NCBI GenBank assembly: GCA_026014665.1
Contig: JAOZHX010000016.1
Coordinates: forward strand, 1 to 64,000
Direction: 5' to 3'
Length of the DNA: 64,000 nucleotides
From: Candidatus Bathyarchaeota archaeon
Lineage (GTDB): Archaea; Thermoproteota; Bathyarchaeia; Bathyarchaeales; Bathycorpusculaceae
Shown: piece after piece, positions 37,755 to 45,889 of the stretch
Layout of the letters: every line of letters begins with the position of its first letter
Numbering within the stretch: position 1 is the first letter of the stretch
Made by a program: the position numbers and the translations under genes
Notes under the pieces: model-generated
The model's database searches: none
Seen by the model: only the letters and a program-made list of their open reading frames with translations
What the model was told of the DNA's origin: nothing

Positions 37755-38447
37755 ATGCACATAATGGAAGGCTTCCTGCCATCTCCATGGTGGCAACTAT
37801 GGTGGATAATATCAATGCCAATTGTAGCTTACGGCGTCTATAAACTTACTAAAATAACCAAAAAGATGCCTGAAACCAAGCCCCTTTTGGCATTAGTTGG
37901 TGCATTCGTCTTTGTAATCTCTGCACTCAAGCTTCCATCGGTTACCGGAAGCAGCTCACACCCGACAGGTACCGGATTTTCCGCTATCCTCTTCGGACCG
38001 GCAATCACAAGCGCAATTTCAGTGATAGTTCTAGTGTTCCAAGCATTATTGCTGGCTCACGGAGGCATAACTACTCTTGGAGCTAACGTTTTCTCTATGG
38101 GTATTGCCGGACCCCTAATAGGCTTCGTCATATGGACTATATTTAAGAGAACACGACTTAACCCATCGATAGGTGTTTTTACCGCTTGCGCGGTAGCCGA
38201 CTTAGCAACCTATGTTACTACTGCTTTCCAACTTGCTCTGGCTTTCCCAACCAATGGAAGCATTCTTACTTCATTTGAAACATTCTTTGCCATATATGCT
38301 ATCACACAGATTCCATTAGCCATCGCAGAAGGTCTTCTAGCTGTGCTGATATTCAACTTCCTGTCAAAATACAAGGGCAGTATCTTGCAAAGATTAGGAG
38401 TACTAAAAATCCCTATTTCGAACACTGAAAAAGAGGTGAAACCATAA
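37755..38447 (+). CDS. cbiM: Cobalt ECF transporter S component CbiM
   Basis: About 230 residues, starting MHIMEGFLPSPWWQLWW, the metal-binding N-terminus of CbiM (His-2 after Met removal is a ligand). LKLPSVTGSSSHPTGTGFSAILFG (about residues 56-79, described in two parts) holds the family HPTGTG motif. About seven hydrophobic segments follow. ATG 37746 would add three residues; the family start favours 37755. First gene of cbiM-cbiN-cbiQ-cbiO-nicO. Confidence 0.94.
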   Translation: MHIMEGFLPSPWWQLWWIISMPIVAYGVYKLTKITKKMPETKPLLALVGAFVFVISALKLPSVTGSSSHPTGTGFSAILFGPAITSAISVIVLVFQALLLAHGGITTLGANVFSMGIAGPLIGFVIWTIFKRTRLNPSIGVFTACAVADLATYVTTAFQLALAFPTNGSILTSFETFFAIYAITQIPLAIAEGLLAVLIFNFLSKYKGSILQRLGVLKIPISNTEKEVKP

Positions 38448-38448
38448 A

Positions 38449-38958
38449 ATGGAGTATAAGTATTACATAGCGTTAGCCATTGCGTCACCTTTAGCACTAA
38501 TCGCATACATAATAGCTTTAGGGTATACCCCGTTGTCTGGAGCAATTATTTCGCTTCCGCATGAAACTGAGGTATTGCTGTTCTCAGTCCAAGCGGGAAT
38601 AATGGCTGCAACTATAGGACACTTCATTGGAACTAGAAAGGGGTTAAAATCAGCCCGAGCTGCAGGCAAAGCAATAATAAAACAGCAAGTCAAGATGAAA
38701 TACCTGTATATAATAATCATTGGACTCGTGCTAGCGATTTTCATACTTCCGTTCGTGATTAACGCTGGCAAAGATTTCAGCGGAACAGATGGCCAAGGCC
38801 CGGATCAAATTTCCTCAAGCGGCTACACTCCATGGATTGAACCACTAGGATATGTACCAGATGCCACCGGTGAGATAGTCATATTCTCATTGCAGGTAGC
38901 CATCGGAGCCTTAATAATTGGTTACTTCGTCGGGTACCTGAGGGCAAAACCTGCCTAA
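38449..38958 (+). CDS. cbiN: Cobalt transporter accessory protein CbiN, duplicated form
   Basis: A 169-aa protein, against about 90-100 for usual CbiN. The C-terminal half (from about residue 84) is ordinary: two helices around GKDFSGTDGQGPDQI, which carries the metal loop, and YTPWIEPLGYVP. The N-terminal half reads as a second, simplified copy: ALGYTPLSGAIISLPHETEVLLFS then VQAGIMAATIGHFIG, matching the later VIFSLQVAIGALIIGYFVG. The first copy lacks the metal loop. Spacing to cbiM is 1 base. Confidence 0.9.
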   Translation: MEYKYYIALAIASPLALIAYIIALGYTPLSGAIISLPHETEVLLFSVQAGIMAATIGHFIGTRKGLKSARAAGKAIIKQQVKMKYLYIIIIGLVLAIFILPFVINAGKDFSGTDGQGPDQISSSGYTPWIEPLGYVPDATGEIVIFSLQVAIGALIIGYFVGYLRAKPA

Positions 38959-38983
38959 GAGAAAACATTCCACAATAACACCT

Positions 38984-39019
38984 GCGAGTGTACCCACCCC
39001 TTTTTTGGGTGACCACTCG
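38984..39019 (+). terminator. Hairpin between cbiN and cbiQ
   Basis: CGAGTG-TACCCA and TGGGTGACCACTCG can pair around a CCCTTTTT-type loop, forming a stem of about 11 pairs with a bulge. It lies after the cbiN stop and just before a new TATA box, so attenuation or termination ahead of cbiQ is plausible. Confidence 0.5.
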
Positions 39020-39023
39020 AGTG

Positions 39024-39033
39024 TATAAATATA
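39024..39033 (+). promoter_or_regulatory. TATA box for the cbiQ-cbiO-nicO unit
   Basis: TATAAATATA lies about 110 bases before cbiQ. A short frame, ATG 39065 to TGA 39133, begins at about the right distance for a transcript from this promoter; its 22 codons are not clearly coding. Separate transcription of cbiQO from cbiMN would let the ATPase module serve other S components, such as the YkoE-like protein. Confidence 0.55.
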
Positions 39034-39142
39034 AAATAGATACAGCTCACAAAAGGAAAGAAATATGTTTGACCGCTTAGTCAGAAATGGAACTAAAGGC
39101 GGCTATAGGCTTGAAAAAATTGAAAGCGAGTGAAAGCACCTA

Positions 39143-39940
39143 TTGAGCCATTCCGATCTCTATGCTGAAGTAGACAGGTCTGCATACACCAATGCATTAG
39201 CAAAAAACAGCCCTATAACCAAAACTTTTTTTGCGCTTTCAGCGCTTGCCATAGGTGTTTCTGCGCAGTCATTCGTTGTGCCTATCATAGTGTTTATCCT
39301 CTGCACCTGCCTTTCCTTAGGTTTTGCTAAGGTCAAACCTCGTCTCTACCTTGGCCTATTCGTTTATCCGACGTTGATGCTTATACTTAGCTGCATAATT
39401 TTGGCCTTGTTCTTTGGTTCAGGACAATCACTAATAGATATTCCACTGCCTTGGACTACTTGGGCAATTTATAAGAGCGGAATCTCGATCAGCGTAAACA
39501 CTTTCTTTAGAGTTGAAGGCGCCCTTTCTTGCCTTTTCTTCCTAGTACTCACGACTTCAATAAATGACCTTTGTGTTCTTCTCCGCCGCATTCATATGCC
39601 TCAGGTTATGGTTGAAATGTCAATGATGATATACCGGTATATCTTTTTATTTTTAGAAATCACAGAGAAAATGATTCTTGCCCAAAAACTACGACTCAGA
39701 CGTTCAGGTTGGCTAAGTAGCATTCGTTCTTTAGCTATGCTTATTGGAAGCCTTTTCATACGAACCTTGGATCAGGGCGAGCGAACTCTTGTAGCTATGA
39801 CTGCACGGGGATACGGCGGTGAAATCCGTATTCTCGATGACTTTCCTGCTCCAAGAAAAATCGCACTCTTGGGCATTGCATTCTTTGATGTTTTACTGAT
39901 TGTCTTAATCTTTTTAACACTAAACATTGGAGTAGTATGA
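39143..39940 (+). CDS. cbiQ: ECF transporter transmembrane (T) component CbiQ
   Basis: A 265-aa membrane protein. The two coupling motifs expected of T components appear as KLRLRRSGWL (about residues 180-189) and MTARGYGGEIR (about 221-231; usual form A-R-G). About five membrane helices precede and follow. Start TTG 39143. It is followed 3 bases later by cbiO. Confidence 0.9.
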   Translation: MSHSDLYAEVDRSAYTNALAKNSPITKTFFALSALAIGVSAQSFVVPIIVFILCTCLSLGFAKVKPRLYLGLFVYPTLMLILSCIILALFFGSGQSLIDIPLPWTTWAIYKSGISISVNTFFRVEGALSCLFFLVLTTSINDLCVLLRRIHMPQVMVEMSMMIYRYIFLFLEITEKMILAQKLRLRRSGWLSSIRSLAMLIGSLFIRTLDQGERTLVAMTARGYGGEIRILDDFPAPRKIALLGIAFFDVLLIVLIFLTLNIGVV

Positions 39941-39943
39941 TCA

Positions 39944-40804
39944 ATGATATTTAAATTAGAAAATTTATCTTACCGCTATTCAGATGGAACACTGGCTCTA
40001 AGTGAAGTATCTTTGAGCTTTGCACGTGGCGAAAGAATTGCGCTCTTAGGAACAAATGGTTCAGGAAAAACCACTCTACTTAACCATTTAATCGGTATTC
40101 TAAAACCCAGTTCGGGCAATATATACTTCGACGATAAACCATTAGCCTACGATGCTAAGTCTCTCCAAAATTTGCGAAAGCGAGTTGGCTTTGTATTTCA
40201 AGACCCTAACGACCAACTTTTCGCGCCTACCGTAAAGCAGGATGTAGCTTTTGGTCCCCTAAACCTCGGGCAAACTCCAGAACAAGTCAAAAAAATGGTC
40301 GATGAAGCGCTAGAAACTGTGGGGATGTCTGAATTTAAAGAAAAGCCGCCGCACTTTCTCAGTCTGGGGCAGAAAAAGAGGGTTGCGCTCGCAGGTGTGC
40401 TTGCTATGCAGCCAGAAGTTATAATCATGGATGAGCCCACATCTAACCTAGACCCCCGAGGAACGAGTGAAATTCTGCGTTTGCTTTTGCAGCTCAACAA
40501 GGGAAAAGGTATCACCCTGATTTTGGCAACTCATGACGTGGACATGGTGCCATTGTTTGCCAACAAACTCTACATTTTAAACAAGGGTAAGTTGGTTGCT
40601 CACGGTGAGCCTAAACAAATATTCTCAGATACGGAATTAATACGGCAAGTTAACTTGCGTTCGCCTAGGTTGACGCATCTTTTTGAGGTTTTAAATAAAA
40701 AAAACAAGTTGCCTATAGATGAGCCGTTGCCTCTTACAATCGGTGAAGCTAGAAAGGAAATCCTGCGGCTTATCGAGTTATCAAAAAACCAAAAGAAGAT
40801 TTAG
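39944..40804 (+). CDS. cbiO: ECF transporter ATPase CbiO
   Basis: A 286-aa ABC ATPase with Walker A LGTNGSGKTTLL near residue 36, LSLGQKKRVALAGVLAM near 139, Walker B IIMDEPTSNLD near 162 and switch LATHDVDM near 197. The signature LSLGQ, in place of LSGGQ, is common in ECF ATPases. As only one ATPase is found, the module likely has a homodimer of CbiO. It drives CbiMNQ-mediated cobalt import. Confidence 0.93.
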   Translation: MIFKLENLSYRYSDGTLALSEVSLSFARGERIALLGTNGSGKTTLLNHLIGILKPSSGNIYFDDKPLAYDAKSLQNLRKRVGFVFQDPNDQLFAPTVKQDVAFGPLNLGQTPEQVKKMVDEALETVGMSEFKEKPPHFLSLGQKKRVALAGVLAMQPEVIIMDEPTSNLDPRGTSEILRLLLQLNKGKGITLILATHDVDMVPLFANKLYILNKGKLVAHGEPKQIFSDTELIRQVNLRSPRLTHLFEVLNKKNKLPIDEPLPLTIGEARKEILRLIELSKNQKKI

Positions 40805-40806
40805 AA

Positions 40807-41514
40807 ATGAGCGCTATTGAAGCTTCCATTGTCGGCGTTGTTTTGATTGGTTTACTTCATGGGCTTGAACCCGGTCACGGCTGGCCCCTTGCACTCCTCT
40901 ACTCAGCGAAGACGACCCGACCAACATTCTATGCCCTAGTTAGTTCAGGAATCATTTCGATAGCGCACTTTGTCTCCTCTATAGCGGTCGTGTTAATCTA
41001 CGTTGTCGTTAGCGTCTTCTATGATTTTTCAAGCCCAATCCTCACCTACGTCGCTGCGGGAGTGCTGATAGTTTTGGCGATTAAGCTTTTCACTGAGAAA
41101 GTGCATTCTGACTTAGAAGATCAGCATGGCCATTTCCACGACAACACTTGTGATGTAACTCACATCCATGAGCACGAGCACGGCGAAAGCGTGTTGCACA
41201 CTCATGAGCACCTGCACCCCAAGCGCTTAAACCTTAGCATTTGGAAACTGGCAAGCTGCGCTTTTGTTTTGGGTTTTGCGCATGAGGAGGAGTTTGCCCT
41301 GCTGGCTTTGGCGGTGGGTGGGGTCAACCCAGTGTTGTTGATGGTTGCGTATGGCTTGGCGGTTGCTGTTGGGCTTATCGGAGTGACGATTTTGGGTGTG
41401 AAGATGTATGAGCGGGTTAAGACTCGGATTGCACGCTATGAGAGGTTTATTCCTAAGGTTAGTGGTGTGATTCTTTTGGTTATGGCGGCTGCGCTTCTTC
41501 TCGGAGTCCTGTAA
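40807..41514 (+). CDS. NicO-family cobalt/nickel transporter with His-rich loop
   Basis: A 235-aa protein of about six helices. LLHGLEPGHGWPLALLYSA (residues about 17-35) is the metal-recognition motif of RcnA/UreH/NicO-type transporters, and GFAHEEEFALLALAVGG (about 157-173) is its partner. The central cytoplasmic loop is rich in histidine (HGHFHDNTCDVTHIHEHEH and more). It follows cbiO by 2 bases, so it serves metal balance with the ECF importer: import or efflux of Co2+ or Ni2+. Confidence 0.85.
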   Translation: MSAIEASIVGVVLIGLLHGLEPGHGWPLALLYSAKTTRPTFYALVSSGIISIAHFVSSIAVVLIYVVVSVFYDFSSPILTYVAAGVLIVLAIKLFTEKVHSDLEDQHGHFHDNTCDVTHIHEHEHGESVLHTHEHLHPKRLNLSIWKLASCAFVLGFAHEEEFALLALAVGGVNPVLLMVAYGLAVAVGLIGVTILGVKMYERVKTRIARYERFIPKVSGVILLVMAAALLLGVL

Positions 41515-41529
41515 ATGTTAACGTTTCTG

Positions 41530-41541
41530 TTAATATTTAAG
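41530..41541 (+). promoter_or_regulatory. TATA-like element before the PIN remnant
   Basis: TTAATATTTAAG lies about 20-28 bases before ATG 41559, the spacing expected for leaderless archaeal transcripts. It could drive the truncated PIN ORF. Confidence 0.4.
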
Positions 41542-41558
41542 AATGGGCAGCCAAGAAA

Positions 41559-41912
41559 ATGGTAGAACACGAATACGCCCATATTCTTGAATTAAGCTAT
41601 TATGAAGTTACAAACGCCATAAGATACGAAAAATCAGCCAGTTTTGATGAAAAGGAAGCTAAAGCGGCGTTTGAAAAAGCAGCGAAATTTATGAATCTAT
41701 TCGAAGCTCATAACTTTGAAGAAATTATTGGCGATGCGTTTAGATTAGCCCTTAAACTCAATATTGCCGCTTACGATGCTGCGTTCATAGCCCTTGCCGA
41801 TAAGTTGGACAAGCGGTTGTTAACCACCGATATCAAACTTGCTAAGAAGCCGGAAAACACAAAATACCGAGGACTCGTTGAATACCCAAATAAGCAATCT
41901 AAAAATTATTAA
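41559..41912 (+). pseudogene. PIN-domain protein lacking its N-terminus (VapC-like)
   Basis: A 117-aa ORF with PIN C-terminal features: EVTNAIRYEK (early helix), IAAYDAAFIALADKLDKRLLTTD (two acidic sites, residues about 72-95). The first beta strand with the first catalytic aspartate, typically in residues 4-8, is absent, and an in-frame TAA (41538-41540) bars a longer start. Without that residue, ribonuclease activity is doubtful. No antitoxin gene lies next to it. A TATA-like element upstream suggests that it could still be expressed. Confidence 0.6.
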
Positions 41913-42644
41913 TCAGTTTGAGAGATCATAGCCTCGGGCTGTAACCATTTTTCCATTAACGACTTTTGTCGCCGAGTTGCCCACAACAATCGTTGTAACC
42001 ATGTCAATCTCACAGTTAAGCATGTTCCTAAGCGTCGTAATGGTTGCTGTTTCCCCTTCCCTGCCCGCCTGCCGAACAATACCTACAGGCGTGTCGGGTT
42101 TGATGTGTTTCAGCATTATCTCGTAAGCCTTAGCCAACGGCTCAATGCGTCCCTGACTTTGCGGGTTATATAGCACGATGGAGAAGTCGGCTTGAGCGGC
42201 TGCTTCGAGGCGGCGCTCAATTTTTTCCCACGGTGTCAAAAGGTCGCTTAGGCTGATTACTGCGAAGTCGCTGACCAAAGGTGCCCCGAGGATAGCGGAT
42301 GCAGCGGTGGCTGCGGTAACTCCGGGCACAATTTCCACGGGTACATTCACTTTTTCTTGAGCTACAACTTCAAGAACCACTCCTGCCATCCCGTAGACGC
42401 CTGGGTCGCCGCTGCTTACTATGACGACCTGCAAGTTTTCGATGGCTTTTGAAACTGCGATTTTGGCGCGTTCCACTTCTTTGCCCATTGTTCCAGAAAA
42501 TACTTCAGCCTCGGGACGCACAAGAGATTGAATTAGCTTAATGTAAGTCCCGTAGCCTACGACAACATCTGCTGTTTCGATTGCGTTTCTGGCTTTTGGC
42601 GTCAGGTGCTCTAGGTTGCCTGGTCCAATGCCGACGACGCTTAT
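41913..42644 (-). CDS. cbiH: Precorrin-3B C17-methyltransferase, non-canonical start (AUA)
   Basis: The first canonical start, GTG 42521, would drop the N-terminal SAM-binding loop. Read upstream, the frame gives ISVVGIGPGNLEHLTPKA, the expected N-terminus, but contains no ATG, GTG or TTG before the upstream stop. An ATA at 42642-42644 lies exactly where the usual ATGA overlap with cbiG would be: the sequence reads ATAA, with GAGG 4 bases earlier. From there the protein is 243 residues, the family length, with SSGDPGVYGMAG and ARGY near the C-terminus. The alternative is a base error. The enzyme methylates C17 and contracts the ring. Confidence 0.85.
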   Translation of the reverse strand: MSVVGIGPGNLEHLTPKARNAIETADVVVGYGTYIKLIQSLVRPEAEVFSGTMGKEVERAKIAVSKAIENLQVVIVSSGDPGVYGMAGVVLEVVAQEKVNVPVEIVPGVTAATAASAILGAPLVSDFAVISLSDLLTPWEKIERRLEAAAQADFSIVLYNPQSQGRIEPLAKAYEIMLKHIKPDTPVGIVRQAGREGETATITTLRNMLNCEIDMVTTIVVGNSATKVVNGKMVTARGYDLSN

Positions 42645-43726
42645 TCTGCCTCGGCTATCGCTACAGTAACCCCGTCGAGCTTGGTCTTTTTTAATATTAG
42701 CTTCGAATTGTTCCCAGCTGCTATCAGTGCTGCTCGTTCACATACTCCTCCTACACCGATTTTTTGTTGAACCATCGCCGAGTCAGGCGAAAGATCACTG
42801 TGAATTAATGAATTCAGGGCATCGACACTTAAAAATTCAAGTGTTCCCCCCAACTGCTCAACCGCATCGAGCATAGGCTTAGAATCCCGTTTAATGTCTA
42901 CCGTAGCGAAACCGTCAACTTGAGCAAGAGACAATCCTGCTTTTGCCAGCCCTGCCTGGACTGCCTTCACGATGCTGTCTGGGCTGATTTCTTTTCTTGC
43001 GCCCAACCCGACAACGATTTTTTTGGTTTTCAAAACTGTGACTGGCTTGGGTGTTTTGCGTAAGCTGAGGGGTTTGTTTGTGACTATGACTCCTGCATCA
43101 TAATGACCAATTACTTCCAAAGCCTCCTCCATGCTTTGCGCTTTCTTGATTTCATAGCAAGTGGCAAGTTCCAACGGAAACTTGACATCCCCCACAACCA
43201 CCAAAACCACGTTTTCCTCATTAACGATAGCCGCGTTAACCGCAACCAAACTCTTTGGGTTCTGAACAGACAGGTGCAGGATTTTTGCCAATTCATCAAC
43301 GCTTATTTTCCCAGTTACTTCGGAGGCTGTTGTGATTACTGGTGTTGCGCCGATTCCCTTGGCGATTATGCGCGTTAACTGGTTTGCTCCACCATAGTGT
43401 CCCGATAAGAGGCTGATTACAAATTTTCCTGTAGCATCGACGCCAAGGACTGCGGGATCGGTTAACTTGCTTTCCAGAAGGGGTGCGGCTGCTCGGATGA
43501 TGATACCTGTTGCCATAACAGCGACTAAAGCGTCGACTGTGCTGTATGTGTCTTTGATGAAGTCAGTAAGATTTTTTTCCATCACCACAACGCCGTATTG
43601 GCTGAATTTTTTTGGGGCATAAACTTTAGATGATAAGCCTGCTTTATCAAGGGCGCTTTGGATTTTTAGAGCGGTTTCTACGCCGCGCCTTGTGATTGCG
43701 ATAACAGCGATGCCCCGCTCAAACAT
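42641..43726 (-). CDS. cbiG: Cobalt-precorrin-5A hydrolase
   Basis: A 361-aa CbiG. ALVAVMATGIIIRAAAPLL (about residues 67-85) and VISLLSGHYGGANQLTR (about 103-119) belong to the N-terminal domain; VVGLGARKEISPDSIVKAV (about 235-253) opens the C-terminal one. It opens the delta-lactone of cobalt-precorrin-5A. Overlaps cbiH by 4 bases and directly abuts cbiF. Confidence 0.92.
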   Translation of the reverse strand: MFERGIAVIAITRRGVETALKIQSALDKAGLSSKVYAPKKFSQYGVVVMEKNLTDFIKDTYSTVDALVAVMATGIIIRAAAPLLESKLTDPAVLGVDATGKFVISLLSGHYGGANQLTRIIAKGIGATPVITTASEVTGKISVDELAKILHLSVQNPKSLVAVNAAIVNEENVVLVVVGDVKFPLELATCYEIKKAQSMEEALEVIGHYDAGVIVTNKPLSLRKTPKPVTVLKTKKIVVGLGARKEISPDSIVKAVQAGLAKAGLSLAQVDGFATVDIKRDSKPMLDAVEQLGGTLEFLSVDALNSLIHSDLSPDSAMVQQKIGVGGVCERAALIAAGNNSKLILKKTKLDGVTVAIAEAE

Positions 43727-44491
43727 TTATTCTTCGCCTTTACGGAACCCTGTGGTGAACTTAGGGTCATAAAGTTTGGAATAATCGTACTCTTTGGGGT
43801 CAAGGACTCTGCCCACGAAAATCAGCGCCGTCTCAGTTATGCCAGCCGCCTTAACCTTGGGAACAATGTCCTCTAAGGTGCCTTTGACGATTTTCTGCTC
43901 TGGCCAGGTAGCCTTGTAGACGACTTGGCAGGGCGTATCTTCTGGGTACCCGCCTTTCTTGAGGTCCTCAACCACTCGGGCAATGTGCGGTGTACCAAGG
44001 AAAATGACCATGGTTGCTTGATGTGCGGCGAGTTTTTGTATGCTTTCCTCTTCAGGCACGGGTGTTCTGCCTTCAGGTCGAGTGATTATAACTGTTTGGG
44101 AGATATTTGGAAGCGTTAATTCACGGTTAAGCGCCGCTGCACCTCCAAGGAGACAGCTTATGCCTGGGATGCGGAAGTATTCGATGCCTTCCTTGTCAAG
44201 GGCAGTCATAACCTCCTGGATTGCACCGTAAAAGCTTGGGTCGCCGTCGTGGAGGCGGACTACGAGTTTACTTGCCTTGGCGCCTTCAACCATGACTTTG
44301 AGCATTTCGGGGAGACCCATTTTTGCGCTGTCGTAGAGTTCAGCGTTTTTTTTGCAGTACTTGAGGTATTCTGGGTTGAGTAAGCTGCCAGTGTAGATGA
44401 CGATGTCGGCTTGTTCAAGCCATTTTTTACCTTTCAGGGTGATGAGTTCCGGGTCACCTGGACCTGCACCTATGAAAACAACCTTATTCAT
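43727..44491 (-). CDS. cbiF: Cobalt-precorrin-4 C11-methyltransferase
   Basis: About 254 residues from ATG 44491; an ATG at 44509 would add six. VVFIGAGPGDPELITLKG (residues 3-20) is the SAM-binding motif, and HDGDPSFYGAIQE near residue 86 marks the second conserved loop. The group of tetrapyrrole methylases matches CbiF by SLLNPEYLKYC near residue 36. Overlaps the cbiL end by 8 bases. Confidence 0.92.
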   Translation of the reverse strand: MNKVVFIGAGPGDPELITLKGKKWLEQADIVIYTGSLLNPEYLKYCKKNAELYDSAKMGLPEMLKVMVEGAKASKLVVRLHDGDPSFYGAIQEVMTALDKEGIEYFRIPGISCLLGGAAALNRELTLPNISQTVIITRPEGRTPVPEEESIQKLAAHQATMVIFLGTPHIARVVEDLKKGGYPEDTPCQVVYKATWPEQKIVKGTLEDIVPKVKAAGITETALIFVGRVLDPKEYDYSKLYDPKFTTGFRKGEE

Positions 44492-45257
44492 TTTTGCATC
44501 CTTTTCCATTTTGTTTCCAGTGGATTGGAACCTGACTTTTCTTCACTATAGCCACGGAGAAATAATCTTCAGTTATGTCCCAGCCATCGACGTCGGATAT
44601 TTTACCGACTAGAACTTTTTCTTCACATAGAGTGCACCGTTTAACTAGGGCTATGGTGGAGTCCTGGTTGAAGCCTGATTTGAGAAGAATCGGGATGAAC
44701 TCTTTTATGTGATGAGCGCATTTCATGAAAACCAAGTTGTCAGCATGCTTCGCAGCATCTTCGATTAAGGCTGGGTCAAGGTCAGAAGGCATGATTGTCA
44801 CGACTTCCTCTTTTTCCGCCAACGGCAGTTTGGCGCTTGCAGCGGCAGCCGTAACGGAAGTGACGCCTGGGATGATTTCAAGTTCAAGTTGGGGGTAGGT
44901 TTCTTTGACACATTCATAGAGGTAGAGGAAGGTGCTGTAGAGCATGGGGTCGCCGAGCGTGATGAATGCGACGTTTCCTTTTTTTGCTTTGGCGGCGACT
45001 ATGGCTGCGTTTTCCACCCAGAGCTTGCGGTTGTTGAGTTCATCTTTGGTCATGGGGAAAACAAGCTCTAAAATTTCTGCTGGATGTTCCCGTTCCGCTA
45101 AGATGTGCTTAACCATGCCTAGTGCCATGCTGGGTTTTTTAGCGTGTGATTTTGGCACGCAGATAACCTCCGCTGCCTTTAGCGCTTTTACTGCTTTTAG
45201 AGTGATGAGTTCAGGGTCACCAGGTCCGACACCGACGCCTATGAATGTTCCAGCCAA
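44484..45257 (-). CDS. cbiL: Cobalt-factor II C20-methyltransferase
   Basis: A 257-aa tetrapyrrole methylase. GVGVGPGDPELITLKAV (about residues 7-23), ICVPKSHAKKPS (about 33-44) and TLGDPMLYSTFLYLYE (about 98-113) match CbiL/CobI. Adds the C20 methyl group after cobalt insertion by CbiX. It lies 11 bases after cbiT. Confidence 0.92.
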   Translation of the reverse strand: MAGTFIGVGVGPGDPELITLKAVKALKAAEVICVPKSHAKKPSMALGMVKHILAEREHPAEILELVFPMTKDELNNRKLWVENAAIVAAKAKKGNVAFITLGDPMLYSTFLYLYECVKETYPQLELEIIPGVTSVTAAAASAKLPLAEKEEVVTIMPSDLDPALIEDAAKHADNLVFMKCAHHIKEFIPILLKSGFNQDSTIALVKRCTLCEEKVLVGKISDVDGWDITEDYFSVAIVKKSQVPIHWKQNGKGCKNE

Positions 45258-45268
45258 CTAGTATTCAC

Positions 45269-45886
45269 CTAAAGTTTTGTCGCTGAGACAATTGTTATTG
45301 GATTTCTTGCCAACATCATGGTTCCGCTGTTTATTTGTTTTCCCTTCGCAACCGAAATATTGGTAATGTCGATGTCTTTGAAGCCTAAACTTTTGAGTTC
45401 AGCTATGGCTGTGGTGGCTGTTTCCAAAAGAATTGCGTTAACGACAATTCTGCCGTTTGATTTTAGTTTGTTAGCGGCAATTTGAAGTATGGTTCTTAGC
45501 TGAGTACCGCCGCCGCCAATCAGGATGGCATCAGCATTGGGGAGATTGAGCAGTGCTTGGGGAGCTTTACCGCTGAGGATGATGACGTTGCTTTGTGCGC
45601 CGAATTTTTCCACATTGGCAGACGTTAACCTGGCTGCAGCTTCGTCTTCATCTATGGCGTACACTTTACCTCTGGAGCCAACCTGCAATGCCGCTTCCAC
45701 CGTTAAGCCGCCGGTACCGCAGCCAACATCAAGGACGGTGTCGCCTTCCCGTAGACGAGCTTTAGATATGGTGATAACTCGGATTTCTTCTTTTGTTGGT
45801 CCGGGAACCGCTTCGCTTTGGTCGAATGCTTCATCTGGGATTCCTGGCGTTTTGTAAATCCAATTTTTTGCCATTTGCCTCAACAC
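45269..45886 (-). CDS. cbiT: Cobalt-precorrin-6B C15-methyltransferase (decarboxylating)
   Basis: A 205-aa Rossmann-type methyltransferase. TPGIPDEAFDQSEAVPGPTK (residues about 13-32) is the CbiT N-terminus; TVLDVGCGTGGLTVEAAL (about 49-66) binds SAM; ILIGGGGTQLR (about 117) is a later family block. In many bacteria CbiE and CbiT are one protein; here they are adjacent genes. Confidence 0.93.
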   Translation of the reverse strand: MLRQMAKNWIYKTPGIPDEAFDQSEAVPGPTKEEIRVITISKARLREGDTVLDVGCGTGGLTVEAALQVGSRGKVYAIDEDEAAARLTSANVEKFGAQSNVIILSGKAPQALLNLPNADAILIGGGGTQLRTILQIAANKLKSNGRIVVNAILLETATTAIAELKSLGFKDIDITNISVAKGKQINSGTMMLARNPITIVSATKL

Positions 45887-45889
45887 TGT

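Noticed and set aside
39065-39133. 22-codon leader peptide before cbiQ
   Set aside because: The frame is short and has no cysteine or repeat feature; it was mentioned only with the promoter.
42580-42760. CbiG-CbiH fusion by frameshift
   Set aside because: The cbiG C-terminus is complete, and the cbiH reading frame starts with its own conserved N-terminus at the ATAA overlap.
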